From assembly GCA_033980235.1 (NCBI GenBank), contig CM067067.1, positions 11,014,901 to 11,078,900 of the forward strand: a stretch of 64,000 bases of DNA, given 5' to 3'. Both the position numbers and the translations under genes were made by a program. The DNA comes from Diadema setosum (taxonomy: Eukaryota > Echinodermata > Echinoidea > Diadematoida > Diadematidae). This document shows, one piece after another, positions 42,531 to 55,740 of the stretch (positions within the stretch are counted from its first letter, which is position 1; every line of letters begins with the position of its first letter). The notes below the pieces were generated by a model, which was not told the DNA's origin, did not search any database, and worked only from the letters and a program-made list of their open reading frames with translations.

Positions 42531-43061
42531 ACTTAATTTTCGGATTACGTGTATAGGGAATTTGTATGCTGTGGGATAACGAAAGAAAAACAATTAACAA
42601 CAGCCAGCATGCAATCAGAATGGTGAGGTTTTCCTCAAATCTATAAATAGACCTAAAATAATAAAGTGAGGATATTTTACAGTTTCACAGGTTTCCGTGA
42701 AATAGATTAGAATAAAATTGTGCGCAAGTGCAGATTTAGTTGAGATAACGCCTTCACAACTTCAAAAGTTTCGTCAAAAGTATAGCGTTGCATATATTAT
42801 TTTTTTTTTGCGTCCTATGCTCCACGCCGAAAGTATTTCCAAAAAAAAAAGAATAACAAAATGTTTGTTTGTCTGTCTGTTTGGTTGTTTGTTTGGTTTT
42901 TTTTTTTTGCGTTCCCCTTAAGCGCAAGCCGTAATATAAAAATAATAAGTAATATATAAAAGCTCGGCGTATAGTCAATACACGACACTACGCAACTCGA
43001 CGCAGGTCCGGTTTGAAGACCCGTCACCTAAAGCAGTTAAGACTTTTCGACCCCGAGGGCT

Positions 43062-43098
<37 letters not shown>

Positions 43099-44363
43099 AG
43101 TCTTATGTTTGTACAAAACGAAGATACGAAGTCATTCAAAACCATGAAAAAAAATCCGGGAAAACTATAGGGCCTAATGCGACAAAATGAAAGAGTACAA
43201 TACGTACATCGACTGAAGACAAAATTAACTGGGTTTTAATTAGTTTTCGTCGGTTTCATTCACTAGACCAGCCAGAAGAACACTGTGTATATTAAGGTAG
43301 GCTGCTCCTGGAAGCATTGTTCCTGCATAGCCGTCACTGCTATAAATGTACGCAGTGTTTTGTCTTAATCAAACAAAGCTATAGCTGAAGAAGTAGCTAT
43401 AGCTGAATGAGTATACAGTCCTCGCTCGGTGCACTTCGAGAGGCGGTTATTTAAAAAAAAAAAAAAACTTATCCTGTTTGCTATCGCTATCTTGCGTTAA
43501 TGATCGAGCTGCAAGGGAGTTGTCATCAAGATATCTCCATTGTTGTGTCTCCCCTCGCATTCATTCTTTATCACCGACTGGGAGGCATCAGTGTTGTTGT
43601 GGTTGTTTGGATATCACATAAAGGAGGTATACCTCTTTCAATACATCCAAACATCAATTTTCGCCATTTTAAGACTCCTCTCTTCTTCTTTTTTTCTCAA
43701 TGAGAAATAGTTAGTGACAAGCACATTGGCACGTCTCTATTCTCTAGTTATTGTATATAGTATCTATAACTTTGAATGTTGTTCTCTATTCGAAGACAAA
43801 GCTTTTCCTCGTCTTGATAGCAATTCTTATTTCATAGAATGAAACGATAACAGACATTCAGACAGAAACATGAAGCCTATATGAAATTAAAAAAACTACA
43901 TTGTTTTTTTCGTTAATGTACTGGTATACAGACTGGCGTTATAACATTTGCATGGATATCAGCATATAATAAACTTGATGCCTTTTGCTTATCCTGGTGA
44001 AAAGGAAGCGAACGTGGGAAGAGGTCGCGGGGGGGGGGGGGGGGGGCGGGGCATGACCATTACTCGTTGACTCTGGTTACGCCTCTCAGTGAAACGTATA
44101 TCAGTGTACAGAGTTCCCCAGTCTCGTGACTTCGAGCGACTCAGCACAGAGGTCTGTGATGTCCTGAAAGGTATTCAGCAGACGACATCCAGCGGAGTGA
44201 AAGCAGGACGTCCTTTCCGCCAACTTACCACAGCTTCTGTTAGTGCCTGGATCACCTTAAAAGCTGTGCAGTTGTGAAGATAAAGTTTCCTTTGACATCA
44301 TTTTACTGCAGGGAGGACAATTTCTCCAATTTGATCTTTTCGGTCGGAAACTGCGAGATCACC

Positions 44364-44585
44364 ATGGCATTCGATCACGAAGTATCAATGTCGTTTTTGG
44401 TGGTGTGCGCTATCCTTGCCTCGCATGTCTCGGCTGCGGTGGCCCAGGGTACGAACACGAATGAAACGGAGGCGAGGATTTTCCTGGACATGTTCAACGA
44501 AAGGGCCATGGAGGAATACTTCAAGTCCATCTCAGCATCGTGGACCTACAACACGAATATCACGGAATACAACCAGGCGAAATCG
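44364..44585 (+). CDS. First coding exon of an angiotensin-converting-enzyme-like M2 peptidase
   Basis: Residues 1-74. A signal peptide (MAFDHEVSMSFLVVCAILAS, HVSAAVA, about 1-27) is followed by the N-terminus of the M2 zinc-dipeptidase fold: ETEARIFLDMFNERAMEEYF, then SWTYNTNITEYNQAKS. W-x-YNTNIT is a hallmark of ACE/ACE2-type enzymes and has an N-glycosylation site (NIT); NET is another. ATG context ACCATGG is optimal. The donor is TCG/GTAAAG. The HEMGH zinc site and everything after residue 74 would be on later exons, none of which I recognise up to 64000. ACE versus ACE2-type cannot be told from this exon. Confidence 0.85.
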
Positions 44586-44842
44586 GTAAAGAAAGCGTTT
44601 GGTTCAATTCATATTTATTTCAATGTTAATATTGTTATCTAAGCTGTAGTCGCAATAACACCGGTTCCTTCACCTTAGTCTTACTTGCTCCATTACTATC
44701 TTGTCATTGATCCGTCTAATTCCCAGTTCCATTTTGTTTTTCTGTTTTTTAATGAAAACCAGTCAGATCTGTTTACTGATGCATTCACATTTATGAAAAC
44801 GGTTTTAACTGAGGATTTAAAGGACAACTCAATGCGAGCTAT

Positions 44843-44882
44843 AGTATATATATTTATATATATATATATTTATATAAATAAG

Positions 44883-44923
<41 letters not shown>

Positions 44924-44925
44924 CA
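44843..44925. repeat. (TA)n-rich microsatellite
   Basis: TA repeats with ATTTATA interruptions just inside the ACE-like intron. Confidence 0.9.
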
Positions 44926-46048
44926 TTATGCTCAATGCACATCTTCCAATTAAAAACATTAGATAATAAGAATCCATGTAACGTGTTTTAGTGGTTTGTT
45001 GTCGTCCTTGTTTTTAAACATCTATTCAACTATACTTTATATACTTTTCAACTATACTATAATTATAATTCATTCCTTGAACGGCATTCAGAGCATGTTT
45101 CATTTTTTTTTTTCACAAACCATACAAGACCGAATATATGAGATACATGTATATGTATAATTATATATATATCATGTGCAATTTAGGCTAGGAATATATA
45201 TTTATGTAAAGATACACAATGTACAAATGCTATGAATTATAAATTTGCGTGTAAATTTGTATTTGTGTCAGTGTGTGACTGTCTCTTCAATTGTATACAT
45301 AGAAAGCAGGGTGACTGAATGCAGAAGAATTTGTTTCCCATTATCAAGAACGAGAAAAGATACGTTATAAAGTACATGATGATGTCGATGAAGCAGTTTG
45401 ACAGCGAAGCAAAACGCGCAAGAGGAAATGCTGCGAACAAGCTTCGGCACTCTCGATTAAAGCGCAAAACAGGTGCCGGGATTAGTGGACAATAGTTGGG
45501 GCCATCTCTGTTGTGATCACTGTCCTGGGTGGCATTGGTGGCAAAGGGGGCAGACACCCTGCGTTTGATTTTATTAGGGGCACAGTCGAACAACCGTGTC
45601 GTGTCGTACACCACCAGTGGCGACAAGCCAAGTGACTAATGCCAACGTAACACAGGAAAGAAAGGGGCGAAAGCATATTAAATGTAAATGTATGTATTGA
45701 AGGCTATAAAGCTTGGAGTAAAGTAATACCCCCACCCCCTGCATGGAAGTTCTTATACACAATATATACCTGGAAATCTTATATCAAGTTGGAAACTTTA
45801 TACATTGAAAGGTTCATTTCTTTGTCTATCAGATAATCCTTTCATAGAATTCCAATGTAAGTTTATGATTACATCAAGATAATGTTTCATAAATCGCTTC
45901 ACTTATTCATCCTTTGTGATCATTCCAAATCCATAAAGTAATACCATAGACTACGTGAGAGCTCTGTGTCTGTTTATCCCATGAGACAATTCGATAGGCA
46001 ATCTCCTTGTCCTCAAGGGCTTCAGGGGTACTCAGTATTCATTTACGA

Positions 46049-46327
46049 ACCGGGCGGATCAAGGAATTCCGTAAAGGAGGGATTTGGGGGGGGGGTCACA
46101 AAGTCGTATATTTACAACTTCCGGTTTAATCAGCTGACCGTAGCAAGACAAAACAAAACAAAAACAAAACAAAACAGACCTCAACAAGTATTTTCAGGTA
46201 TTATAGTGGGCGTGTCATGCACTTGCACGCCCCCTTTCATTTTTTTCTTTTCATTCAGTTTATGTAAAACAAAATTAAAGGGGGGGGGGCGTGCCCGATG
46301 TTCCCCCTCCAGGATCCGCCATCACTG
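46049..46327. mobile_element. hAT-like MITE with GGCGGATCC ends (copy 2)
   Basis: Left CGGGCGGATCAAGGAATTCC, right TCCAGGATCCGCCATCACTG. The inside includes CAACTTCCGGTTTAATCAGC, shared with copies 3 and 4, and G tracts. It directly abuts the truncated left end of the MITE at 46331. Confidence 0.7.
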
Positions 46328-46330
46328 CAA

Positions 46331-46871
46331 CAGTCCAAATATAAGTTTGTCTGATAAGAAAGAGTAAATATTACAATTTCAACGGTAAAATTTTGATCAA
46401 AATCGGGTGAAAAACAAGAAAGTTATGACATTGAAGATTCGCTGACGGTCAATTTGAATATGCAAATGGTAAAGTGAGGAATTTTTTACCCTCACAACTT
46501 GCCATATAGTTTGTACATAAAATTTTGAGATTTCCAGTTTTTCATTCAAACGCAATTTTGCTCGAGGCTCAAATCCTGGTATATCCAACTGGTCACTATT
46601 CTGAAGTTATTCAATCAGGAATAACATAAAGTTTCAGACTTTAATGACAGAAACATTGAATTTTCGTCATTTTTTTTTTTTTGTTCAGGATCAATGGAAA
46701 ATTGTGAGGATAAGACATGGTTAGCTCACTCATTTGCATATTCATAGCCACTGTACAAGAACTCTTCTGCAGAAATTAACAAAACTTCAAAATGTCATTA
46801 CTTTCTTATTTTTCTTTCGATTCACTCACAACATTTTACTTTTTTTATCAGACTAACTTATATTTGGACTG
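46331..46871. mobile_element. Long-TIR MITE, family D (copy 1)
   Basis: CAGTCCAAATATAAGTTTGT then CTGAT at the left is mirrored by ATCAGACTAACTTATATTTG then GACTG at the right; pairing continues inside (GAAAAACAAGAAAGTTATGA against TCATTACTTTCTTATTTTTC). The right end goes on GGATTTCCCCTTTAA, but the matching left terminus is missing where copy 2 of the hAT-like element abuts. Confidence 0.75.
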
Positions 46872-47870
46872 GATTTCCCCTTTAAACGGTAATCTTTTGG
46901 TAATGTTCGATCGAGTCTGTAGAACGATTCTGAATGTCATTTCGTAAATGAATGATATGAAGGCTAAAAGAGTTTCATCGAAATCGATTTAAAAGTAAAG
47001 GGCCTTGTGGAACATTCTAAGATTATTAAGGTTTGGGTTTGATAGTGATATCGGTAACGATCACTCACATACTGTGCAAATTAGACAAGGTGATTTCATG
47101 TCCTGACAATCTTTCATTGTCAAATGCAAAAGCAGGTTATAAAATATTGCTCTTTCTGACAATAATTCAGCAACTATGATTACCCCTCCCACTAGGCATT
47201 ATACAGATCCATCGATACAATTGATAAAAACAGTTTAATGCGAAGACTGTTATTTCCTTCTATTAGAAGTTCATACAATAGTGGGGAAGTTCATCGTATA
47301 ATAGATCTGGGGAAAAAGAGAATGAAATTGATGCAAGCAATTTCATGAGAAAATTATCAGGAAATGGTACCATAACCTGTGCTATTGCGCACAGTGGCTG
47401 CGATCAATATTATACCACTGCCACTGGTCCATAGGAATACTTGTAAAATGTGATAGTCAAATCTTTACACTTTCAGGCTCAGTGAAACTTCTATCACCTG
47501 TTATTGTTGTTGCTTATTTGGTTGTGCGCTATTTCAGTCAACCTGAACGTGGAGCAGACCTTGACTGCATAAGAAGTCTCGGTCATTATGTTTTTACCTT
47601 GGGATCGTTTTCCGAAACCAAGGGCATTTCTGTTACAACTGTGTTTGGAGTGATGCCAACTACAAAATGAGGACACTGAAGGACGATTCGAGGGACAGGG
47701 CGCCAAACATATACTATGTCCACACAAAGAGTGTGCAGGTGTGTTAATGTGATAATGTTCCCCGAAAGGGGTAAAAATCCCACAATTCAGACACGTATAC
47801 TTAGTATGTTCTATAACAGGCATTTTCAGAAAAGGTCATTCATGTGCCTGAGAAACGGCGTATATGGACC

Positions 47871-48114
47871 ATAAGCAGATCCAGAGGGGGGGCGCCCCGG
47901 GCGCGCCCCCAGTTTTTTATGTTAAAACAAAAGAAATAAAAGAAAAATAATTTTTTTGAAGATACCATCTTTGTCAGCCGATTATATATAGTGGGAGCAG
48001 AACATTGCGCTAGCTGAAGGCCCTTTTTGTTTGTTTGTCAGCCGATGAAACCCGGAAGTGGCACCAGAAATATTTTTGCCCCCCCCCCTTTCGGAATTTC
48101 TGGATCCGCCCCTG
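47871..48114. mobile_element. hAT-like MITE with GGCGGATCC ends (copy 3)
   Basis: Left GCAGATCCAGAGGGGGGGCG, right TTTCTGGATCCGCCCCTG. The inside has AGCCGATGAAACCCGGAAGT then GGCACC, the reverse of a block in copies 2 and 4. Confidence 0.7.
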
Positions 48115-49247
48115 TGGACGAATATTCTTTGTTACCGTCAATATAGCCTCGTGACCGTATACATAGCTCTGAAACTTTATCTAATAAGGTCATGTGAAGA
48201 AACCCTGTTATTTTAATAATACATAATTTCACATCGTGGAGTACATAAATCAACACTTCCATATATATATTTGTGGAATTTATTGTTGTCCCGGAGCAGA
48301 GAAATCAATATTCTAAGAACCTGAAACAAATTACACTGAAGTGTAGTAATGGACTACCATTACAATACCATGTGCTTACAAGCTCACTTGTGTACAATGT
48401 ATTCATGCTTTCTTCTTTTGTTCTTCATTGAGCCCCTACTCATTCATTCTTGTAGTGAGGCTGCCATGTCATCATCCTTGTTCATTGTGATTTGTTATTA
48501 ATTTTGACAAGATTCTTATTCCTCATCCCAATCACTATAAATTCTGAAACTCTATACTCATTATAACTAATTCATTATGTAAAAGTCTGAAAATCATCCG
48601 GAGGTCTCCTTTAATCTAAACCTTTAATAAGTTTGTTGCAAGCCCTGAGTAAAATCGCAACTTCACTCGTATTTGTATATTTTCTTTGAGTGAAGCAGAC
48701 AAAGTATCAAACTCATTCTGCTGGCATGTCATCGTGAAGATAAAGTATTTCATAGTTTCGTAAACCAATATGTTCATTTTCTTTACACCTATAGGCTATG
48801 TAACATCATTAGACCGACATAAGGCAGTAAGGAGTTATTGTGTGGAAATGTGTCATCACCAATGATAACAATGATGATGTGACAGTAATTTCGATTATGG
48901 TGAAAACGATAACAACGATTTATAGTGCGTCAACTTAATTTTTAAACTGGGATGCCCAAGGTACATAGCGGGAATTATCTACACACTGTTCGAAAGACGA
49001 AAAGAAGCGCATTATCCCTACATCCTTCCCGATAAGCTGGTCTCTTGTTTTCTTTTCTACAGTTCCTCCATCTGTTGAATTATAAATTCAAATCTCATCA
49101 CATCCTTCCTATGTCCCCTCATCATCCCCACCCCCCCCCCCCACACACCACTACCATTATTATGTACCACCATCACCATATCCACTCATATCCCACAGAG
49201 AAAATGAGGTCGCATGTTTTGTGTGTGTGTGTTGGGGGGGGGGGGTG

Positions 49248-49800
49248 TAAAGGAAACTAAAACCCAAAGGGAAATGTGGATTGAGTGAAAGCAGAACATT
49301 AGTAGAACACATCAGTGAAAGTTTCAGGAAAATCGGACAATCAATGCAAAAATTATGAATTTTTACAGTTTTGGTGTTGGAACCGCTGGATGAGGAGACT
49401 ACTAAAGGTTATGATGTCATGTTTGGACAATAATATAAAGTAAATACAAGGGGAATTCCACAAAAATTCACTTTTCTAGCATAATGTAATAGCACTTGAC
49501 TAACCGCTCTCAGAAAGCAGGGGGAATAATTGCTACCCTTATCATATGTCATTATATAGTATTAAGTTGATGGAAAGTGTAATTTTAATGAAAAATTTTA
49601 TATTTTCTTTATATTGTTGTCCACACATGACATCATTACCTCTAGTGGTCTCCTCATCCAGCTGTTCCAACACTAAAACTTTAAAAACTCGTAACTGTTG
49701 CATCGATTGTCCGATTTTCCTCCAACTTTCACTGATCTGTTCTACTAATGTTGCTGCTTACACTCAATCCACATTTCTCTTGGGGTTTTGGTTTCCTTTA
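49248..49800. mobile_element. Long-TIR MITE, family B (copy 2)
   Basis: Same element as 28445-29010 in the same orientation: TAAAGGAAACTAAAACCC at the left, GGGTTTTGGTTTCCTTTA at the right, the shared centre GCAGGGGGAATAATTGCTAC, and long arms. A 181-residue plus-strand reading frame runs through its right arm and beyond, but this is chance opening in a repeat. Confidence 0.85.
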
Positions 49801-50689
49801 ATATTGTTTAATGTCATCGTCTGGAGCAATGAGGAATCCATGCTGTTCAGTAATGTCTTGGCTTCCGTGCCACCTCTGCGAAAGAAACCCATATCCAATC
49901 AATCTACTGAGTTAAGTCAGTCGGGCTTGGGTTCAATTGATGGTGAGGCAATTGCCTCACCACTTCATGCGGAGATCGTGGACGCATGCGACTGGTTGTC
50001 ATTTAGAATTATCATGATTCCCTGTGTTAATATAGTTTTCCATGAAGGGCATTTAGTGGTGCCTCGCAATTCCGAAAAATCCTGGCACTGAGCATGTACC
50101 CCGGTATGTACAAATTGATTGCTCCAGTTTGTCATTATGATACGAGTTGTATTACCTGGTAAATTAGCCAACCGACTCAACAATGCATTTATTCATATTT
50201 GACAATAGATTGCAGTAATTTGTATAGACATCAAGGTATCACTGAGAGGGGAAACTACAATTAGGGGTTGGTTCTTGATGGGCACATAGTATCTGCCTGA
50301 AAATTCATTTGGTTCCTCAAAAGTTTCATCTTGACCTGACGGAACTTACATCGTAAAACCCCGTGTTAAAAAAAAAAATGTGAAAGGTAAAAGCCTTGCT
50401 TGTATATGATTGTTATGTGTACTTTTCCAGCCCTCCACGTGAACTTTATCATTTATAACGTCTGTTAGGATGAGTCGCGGGAAAGGGGGATACAATATGC
50501 ATCCCGCTGCTTGTCAAATTATGGCATCATCGGGATCTGGATGCCAGAACGATAGGGGTGATGTGCGGCGTTCAAGTATAGTAGTAGCATGATGTGACCC
50601 GCGCGGAATGGGCCCTGGAGTAGAGAGTGTCAACTTCGATCATATGAAATTGTAGTACATAAAGTTATCGCATCAGGTTTACGTTATGC

Positions 50690-50930
50690 AGACACCAGAT
50701 CAATAATATTTGCGAAGCCACTGTGTCGAACATAACATGATCTGGCTGAATTTTGAGAACAGTCCTTTGAGCTCGTTCACCTTCGAGCTTCACAAGGGTA
50801 CGTTCCTGTTTGGTTCTGACCCATACGATACAGCGATCAGGACTGATATATGATGAGCCAGACAGTTTTAAAGTAGCTTGACCCACTTCTATCACACTAG
50901 CGGTATCACAATCATGTCGATTCAAAGTCG
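50690..50930 (-). pseudogene. Possible CUB-like domain fragment, unassigned
   Basis: The minus-strand frame reads CDTASVIEVGQATLKLSGSS, YISPDRCIVWVRTKQERTLV, KLEGERAQRTVLKIQ. Two cysteines 26 residues apart, followed by a W-containing beta-strand pattern, resemble the first disulphide half of a CUB domain. I find no good acceptor before it and no second half. It could be a lost exon, part of a mobile element, or chance. Low certainty. Confidence 0.2.
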
Positions 50931-51376
50931 CGAAGAAAAAGATGGTTATATAGACATGTGATGAGGGACACAGATGGAGCGCCAAAGTCAACTATCGACA
51001 TAATTAGTGTGACCATTGTTTAAATTCTTCACACGAGACAGAGAAACAGGTGCAGTCATTTATGTCTATTTCAGGAACATGTGTGCTACCATGGCAACGA
51101 CAAATCGTATCTAGCGCTTTCGATCCAGGTATAATGTATCATAACCTGCTTCCATCAATAAGTCTGTTTGGAACAATGAGGAACATAATTTTATCTAGTT
51201 TTTTGTTGTTGTTTTTTTTTTTTTTTGGGGGGGGGGAGGAGGGGGATATCGTCAAAGCATGCAATAAAAATATAAAACCTAATCTACGGTTATACTCCAT
51301 ATTTCATGTATTTCTTACATGTCAATATGAAAATCCAAATAAGAGAATGAACTTACCATATAATAAATTTTGTACA

Positions 51377-51935
51377 AAATCTTGAAAATTTCGAATTTTG
51401 GTCTTTTTCGTCTTGTTTGTTTGCTGTCGGTGTTGTTCAAACGCAGGCCCATCAGTCAAATTATATCTGAGCGATTATTACTGTGAAGTTATTCAGCAAA
51501 GAATAACATTATATTTTACGCTTTTCTAGAATCATTGAAATCTTTTCAGGTTTTCTGCACAATCAGTGGACAATATTGTGAGGCAATGACATCATCAGCT
51601 CACTTAATGATAATAAATAATATATCAGTTTATAAGGCGCAAAACCTATAGACATCATTTATATTCTTTTGCGCTGTAAAAGCTTCTGATGTACTTGATG
51701 ATAATAAACAGTTAAATGAAAAGATGTGTTTTGAGTCGCGATACTTGACCCATTCGTATTAATTTGTATCAACTGTTCGAGAACTGTTTTGCGAAAATTA
51801 GCGAAATTTCAACATTTTTATATATTCCCTTGATTTTGTCTGCTTTTTGAGTATACAATTTTCAATATTCATATGCTAACCAAATTTTACTCATTCTTTT
51901 CAGACTAACGTTTAAACTGGTCTGAAATATGTTCT
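51377..51935. mobile_element. Diverged copy of MITE family D with an internal insertion
   Basis: Shares with 46331-46871, in order, TCAAACGCA, GAAGTTATTCAG, AATAACAT, CAATCAGTGGACAATATTG (compare GGATCAATGGAAAATTGTG), AGCTCACT, TCAGACTAAC. About 100 bp containing AAGGCGCAAAACC and flanked by TGATAATAAA-like sequence interrupts it near 51608-51712. Confidence 0.55.
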
Positions 51936-52289
51936 GTAATAATTATGGCTGGTTTTCTCGTTATCTGGGCTTAATATAGTGCGATTCATATACATGAGAA
52001 CAAAGTATAATGTAAGTACAAAATATGCCAGTGATTCTACACAAAAACATTATACAAATTCAGAAATATTTTTCACTTTCATCCATCAATTACATAATAA
52101 TTATATCCTCACATAAATTCTATGTTACAGCAATGCAATCCAAGCCATACAACCCCAAACACATTTTACCAACACATGCACTCATACACACATAACAAGA
52201 AATCTTCGCAGCATTTCTCGACAGTCCCTTTGGAATATACAGTTATAGTGTATAATGTATGTGTGTATATAGATATACTCCTGTTTTGC

Positions 52290-52570
52290 TTATTTTATTC
52301 GGGGTCCCAACTAAGTCAAGCTCGTCGTCTATAATGGCGGTCTCCTGTAGATTTTTTTCCCCTATTTTCCTCTATTACTTATTCTCAATGTAATGATATA
52401 ACTTCTTTCCGATGTTGTGTTCTTCGGAACAATAGCCATGGTCACATGGTAAAGGAATAGGTCCCCAAATGGACACTATTTCGACTTTTATCTTCTGCTT
52501 TATTTGCATATTTTCTTTCTAGTTGTTGCTGGGCCTGGGTACAAAAATAAAGCAATAAAAGCAAACCACA
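52290..52570 (+). mobile_element. LINE 3'-end fragment (CR1-like?)
   Basis: Contains TATAATGGCGGTCTCCTGTA and ends CAAAAATAAAGCAATAAAAG. The same GGTCTCCTG block and an AATAAA-rich end recur at 58150-58456. Fits two 3' ends of one non-LTR family; no protein part is seen. Confidence 0.4.
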
Positions 52571-54514
52571 TCCAAAATAAATAATTGTACTTTAAGTTGC
52601 CACAATTCAACAGACAAAAAAAACCTGAGACCACAAAGCCTGTTGTTCCTTTAGCTTTGCATATCAAACTACGCCGATCCCAACGTTTGCTCTACACCAG
52701 AAGAATTATCCAGATAGGTCAAGGAATGCAGGGGAAGGTGAGAAGAAAGAAGATTCTTTTTTTTTTACCTGTTTGGTCAAAGTAACTGAGTAAAGGTTGG
52801 TGCGTGGTAAAACAGGTAGGAGATTATCGCGGGTTTATTGTACGCTGATGGACTGTAAAACGTCTCTAATCACAAAATACGCCTACTTCATAAACAGGGG
52901 GCGCCAGGTGTGCTGTCTACCATTGTAACTCATGTTATGAGCAATTACAAGTAGGCCAAAGGGTGGCTGATTATACGTTAACAGATAAGCTAGCTGAACG
53001 GTAATAAAAAAAGTATAAAACAACGACAACAAGATCTGTGTATACTGTGTATATAAACTAACTAAGAATTACTCAAGATTTAATGGCTCACAGGACGCAG
53101 CATTGTTGATTCGATGGGCCGTGTGTTTTAATGTCATTCATCTGTGTATTTCCCGCGTAGATGTGCGTTGTATTACGTTTACGGTATGCTGTGTATAATC
53201 AAGAGAAATCAAAATTTATTGTGATTTATTGTCGTATAGGCTCAGATATACACAAAGATTCACGAGGAATGAAAGACACCCCATCACTTTGCTTGTATCT
53301 GCTTTCTTATGATGTGGAAATATAATTTCAGCGACCTGAAGCCGAAGCTAAGGAGACGATTTAGATAAGTCAGAGTCCTGAAATGATCCTGTAGGCCCAC
53401 TGAAAGGAAGATGTGGACTTATGATACATTGATATTATCATGCGTATTTGTGTTATTGTTCTCATCATATCTATATCGTTGTCCTAATTGTTATTCTATC
53501 ATAAAATTCAGATGAGCGCATAGATGGATGGATTTAGGGAAAACAATTACACCCTTGATCTGTAAGTTGCAAACGAATCATAACAATAGGTCATAATTAT
53601 GCAATCATGCAATGATAGATTTTTCTTTATTCAAAATATACATTCCATCATATTTTGGATCAAGAATCTATCCTATAGAGTATAATGAATGGTTAAAAGA
53701 CCTTCATATATTCATAATTATATTTATATATAAACACATATATTTTACATGTATTTTCAACTATTTCAAAATTTTAGCTTGTTTGAGTTATTGTACATAA
53801 TTTGGAAATGACGTCTCTTTTTACGTGCGCTATTTGTGTAATGACGTCACAAAAAATATTGTGACATCACAAAGCAGTTGTGACGTCGCGTGCCGCCCCG
53901 TGGGTTCACTTTTCTTCGTACGATCGCTGTATCGATCCCTCCACAACTAACAGTTCACATCCATGCACCACACGACTGCTTGCCTTATTTCCACCTTCTT
54001 TTGTCTAAATTTGTATTCATCCAAAAAATGAAATTTATGATATGCTTTGCCTAATTTTGAGCCTGTTGTCAAAATTCTCGGCCTCGGTGCCTCCGATAGC
54101 ATGCTATTCACTTGATGGCACCCCTCATTCTGGCGTAACCCCTGCCAATTATGGTTTTCACCAGAAACTCTCAAGCAAAGTGTTCGTATATCAAATTCAA
54201 TTCTGCTCCCTAAAACGGGTTACCAATGTAACCAAATAAATTCTGCATGCTTACATTAATGACAAACATAGCAAAATAAAGAAGATGTACATTCTATTAC
54301 TCTTTAATCTTAGAATATAATATTTAAAGTATCAAATGCTATTACGTAGTTATTAATCATCACTATCCTATAAATTGTATATCAATAAGTATCCTCTCAT
54401 TCTCTTGTAATGTATAAGAACATTTTATTCTGTAAACATAAATGATTATCAAAAAAGTATATCAACTACTAAAAGTGTGACATTAACTGTCTGTATCTCA
54501 GGATGTCTAATGTT

Positions 54515-54967
54515 CCTCCCGCTAGGTTTATAGAGGTCATCCCAGACACCCAAGGAGTCATATACGGCCCAAGAACTATAGACACAAAGTAAAACAATGG
54601 TAAAATGGGCCCACGATCTAGACCTTATAGGTACCTACGAGGGAAATATGTTTAAATCCCACAACACCATAGGCAAAAACGTCCATGAGGTTGTCATGAC
54701 GTAGATTATGCTCGTCAGCCCTTTTTTGCCAAGTGTTATGGAGCTCGTGGACCTCATCTACTTATTGGACTCGTGTCTATCTCGTGGAGCGTATAGCTCG
54801 TGGGCCTATTTTACTTGATGTCGAGCTGGTGAGTCTTGTTCACTTGTATCTAGCTCGTGAGCTGCATGACGCGTTTATAAGCTGAATAACTTGTGCGTAT
54901 ATGTGATGTGTGACTCGTTAGCAGTATGACTCGTGGGTTGTATGACTCGTGGGTGTCGAGCTCGTGA
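54515..54967. mobile_element. TU-like fold-back element (copy 1)
   Basis: The right part is made of tandem units of about 16 bp, such as GACTCGTTAGCAGTAT, GACTCGTGGGTTGTAT, GACTCGTGGGTGTCGA, preceded by looser AGCTCGTGGGCC repeats. The left part (AGGAGTCATATACGGCCC, AATGGGCCCACGATCTAGAC) is a diverged inverted counterpart. Sea-urchin TU elements have long inverted repeats with about 15-bp tandem repeats in their outer part, hence the name. No coding sequence. Confidence 0.6.
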
Positions 54968-55740
54968 GAGCAAAAAAAGAAATACAGAGCTGACTATCAT
55001 AGAGACAAAATTCGCGACATGAGACTGAGCTCGAGGGAAAGACGAAAAGTGCTTGACAGACAGATCGAGACGGACAAACATACAGGAGACATCAGACATG
55101 CCAAATGCGATGATTCATCGAACAAATCGTATAAAGATTGAAATATGGAAACAGAAGAAAAGATAATACACCCAACAACTGGGGGGAGAATGCCTTTTGA
55201 TATCACAAAAGGGAACGCGTGCAATTACGAATCAACGGACAGGAGAGCATTAACGTTCGTTTTGGTAAGGCATGGAAGGTGTATCAGATATGAGGTCATA
55301 GGTTGGACGCGTTGGTTATAGAACTGGAAACCTACTTAACTTGCGACATGAAAACTCTGCACCTGAACTTCTGAAGCTTCCCTTCACCGCAGGTCATCGT
55401 CTGCTATGGGTAAGAAGTGAACTCGCACGAACCTGTTGCAGTATGTGCGTGGCGAGTCTGGAGGGAGATTCGAAAAAAAAGTTGACTCTGAATGAATCGT
55501 TGCAAAAGGATTTGCACTGCCCACGGTGTCGAAATCCACGATAATTCACTGTAATCCTCTTGAGACTTATTTTTTTTTAAAGAATATTCTAAGGCGAGGT
55601 AGTTTGGATAAAGGACTAAAGTATACGTCAGAGGCTTTGAACTTCATGACACAGAGCTATCAAAACAAAAGCATTCAATTAAAGTGTAATATTGTTTATG
55701 TTCAAAACATTTTGGTTCAGAGATCGAGTCGAATGTGAAA

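Larger units (their letters stand above)
37456..44363. other. Intergenic region between ATXN7L3 and the ACE-like gene
   Basis: No host gene recognised. CpGs are relatively frequent at 37.5-37.7 kb, next to the proposed ATXN7L3 start (divided promoter region). Beyond this lie a TIR element with a TA microsatellite and a LINE-like 3' end (38190-39000), an L1/Tx1-type LINE remnant (39000-40165), a MITE (40809-41200), a TTCGGATT-type repeat array (42260-42530) and T, A and G homopolymers at about 41997, 43068 and 44029. Confidence 0.6.

Noticed and set aside
45237..45626. Minus-strand 129-codon frame in slightly GC-richer sequence
   Set aside because: No recognisable motif on either strand and no supporting splice sites.
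47494..47823. Minus-strand frame rich in Cys and His (CLNCG...HSLCGHSICLAPC)
   Set aside because: The spacing does not fit a RING or other zinc finger I know, there are no clear splice sites, and it lies beside a MITE. Probably chance or an old repeat.
49546..50091. Plus-strand frame of 181 codons, the longest in the window
   Set aside because: Its first two thirds are the right arm of a family-B MITE, whose sequence is shared with 28445-29010, and the rest has no recognisable motif.
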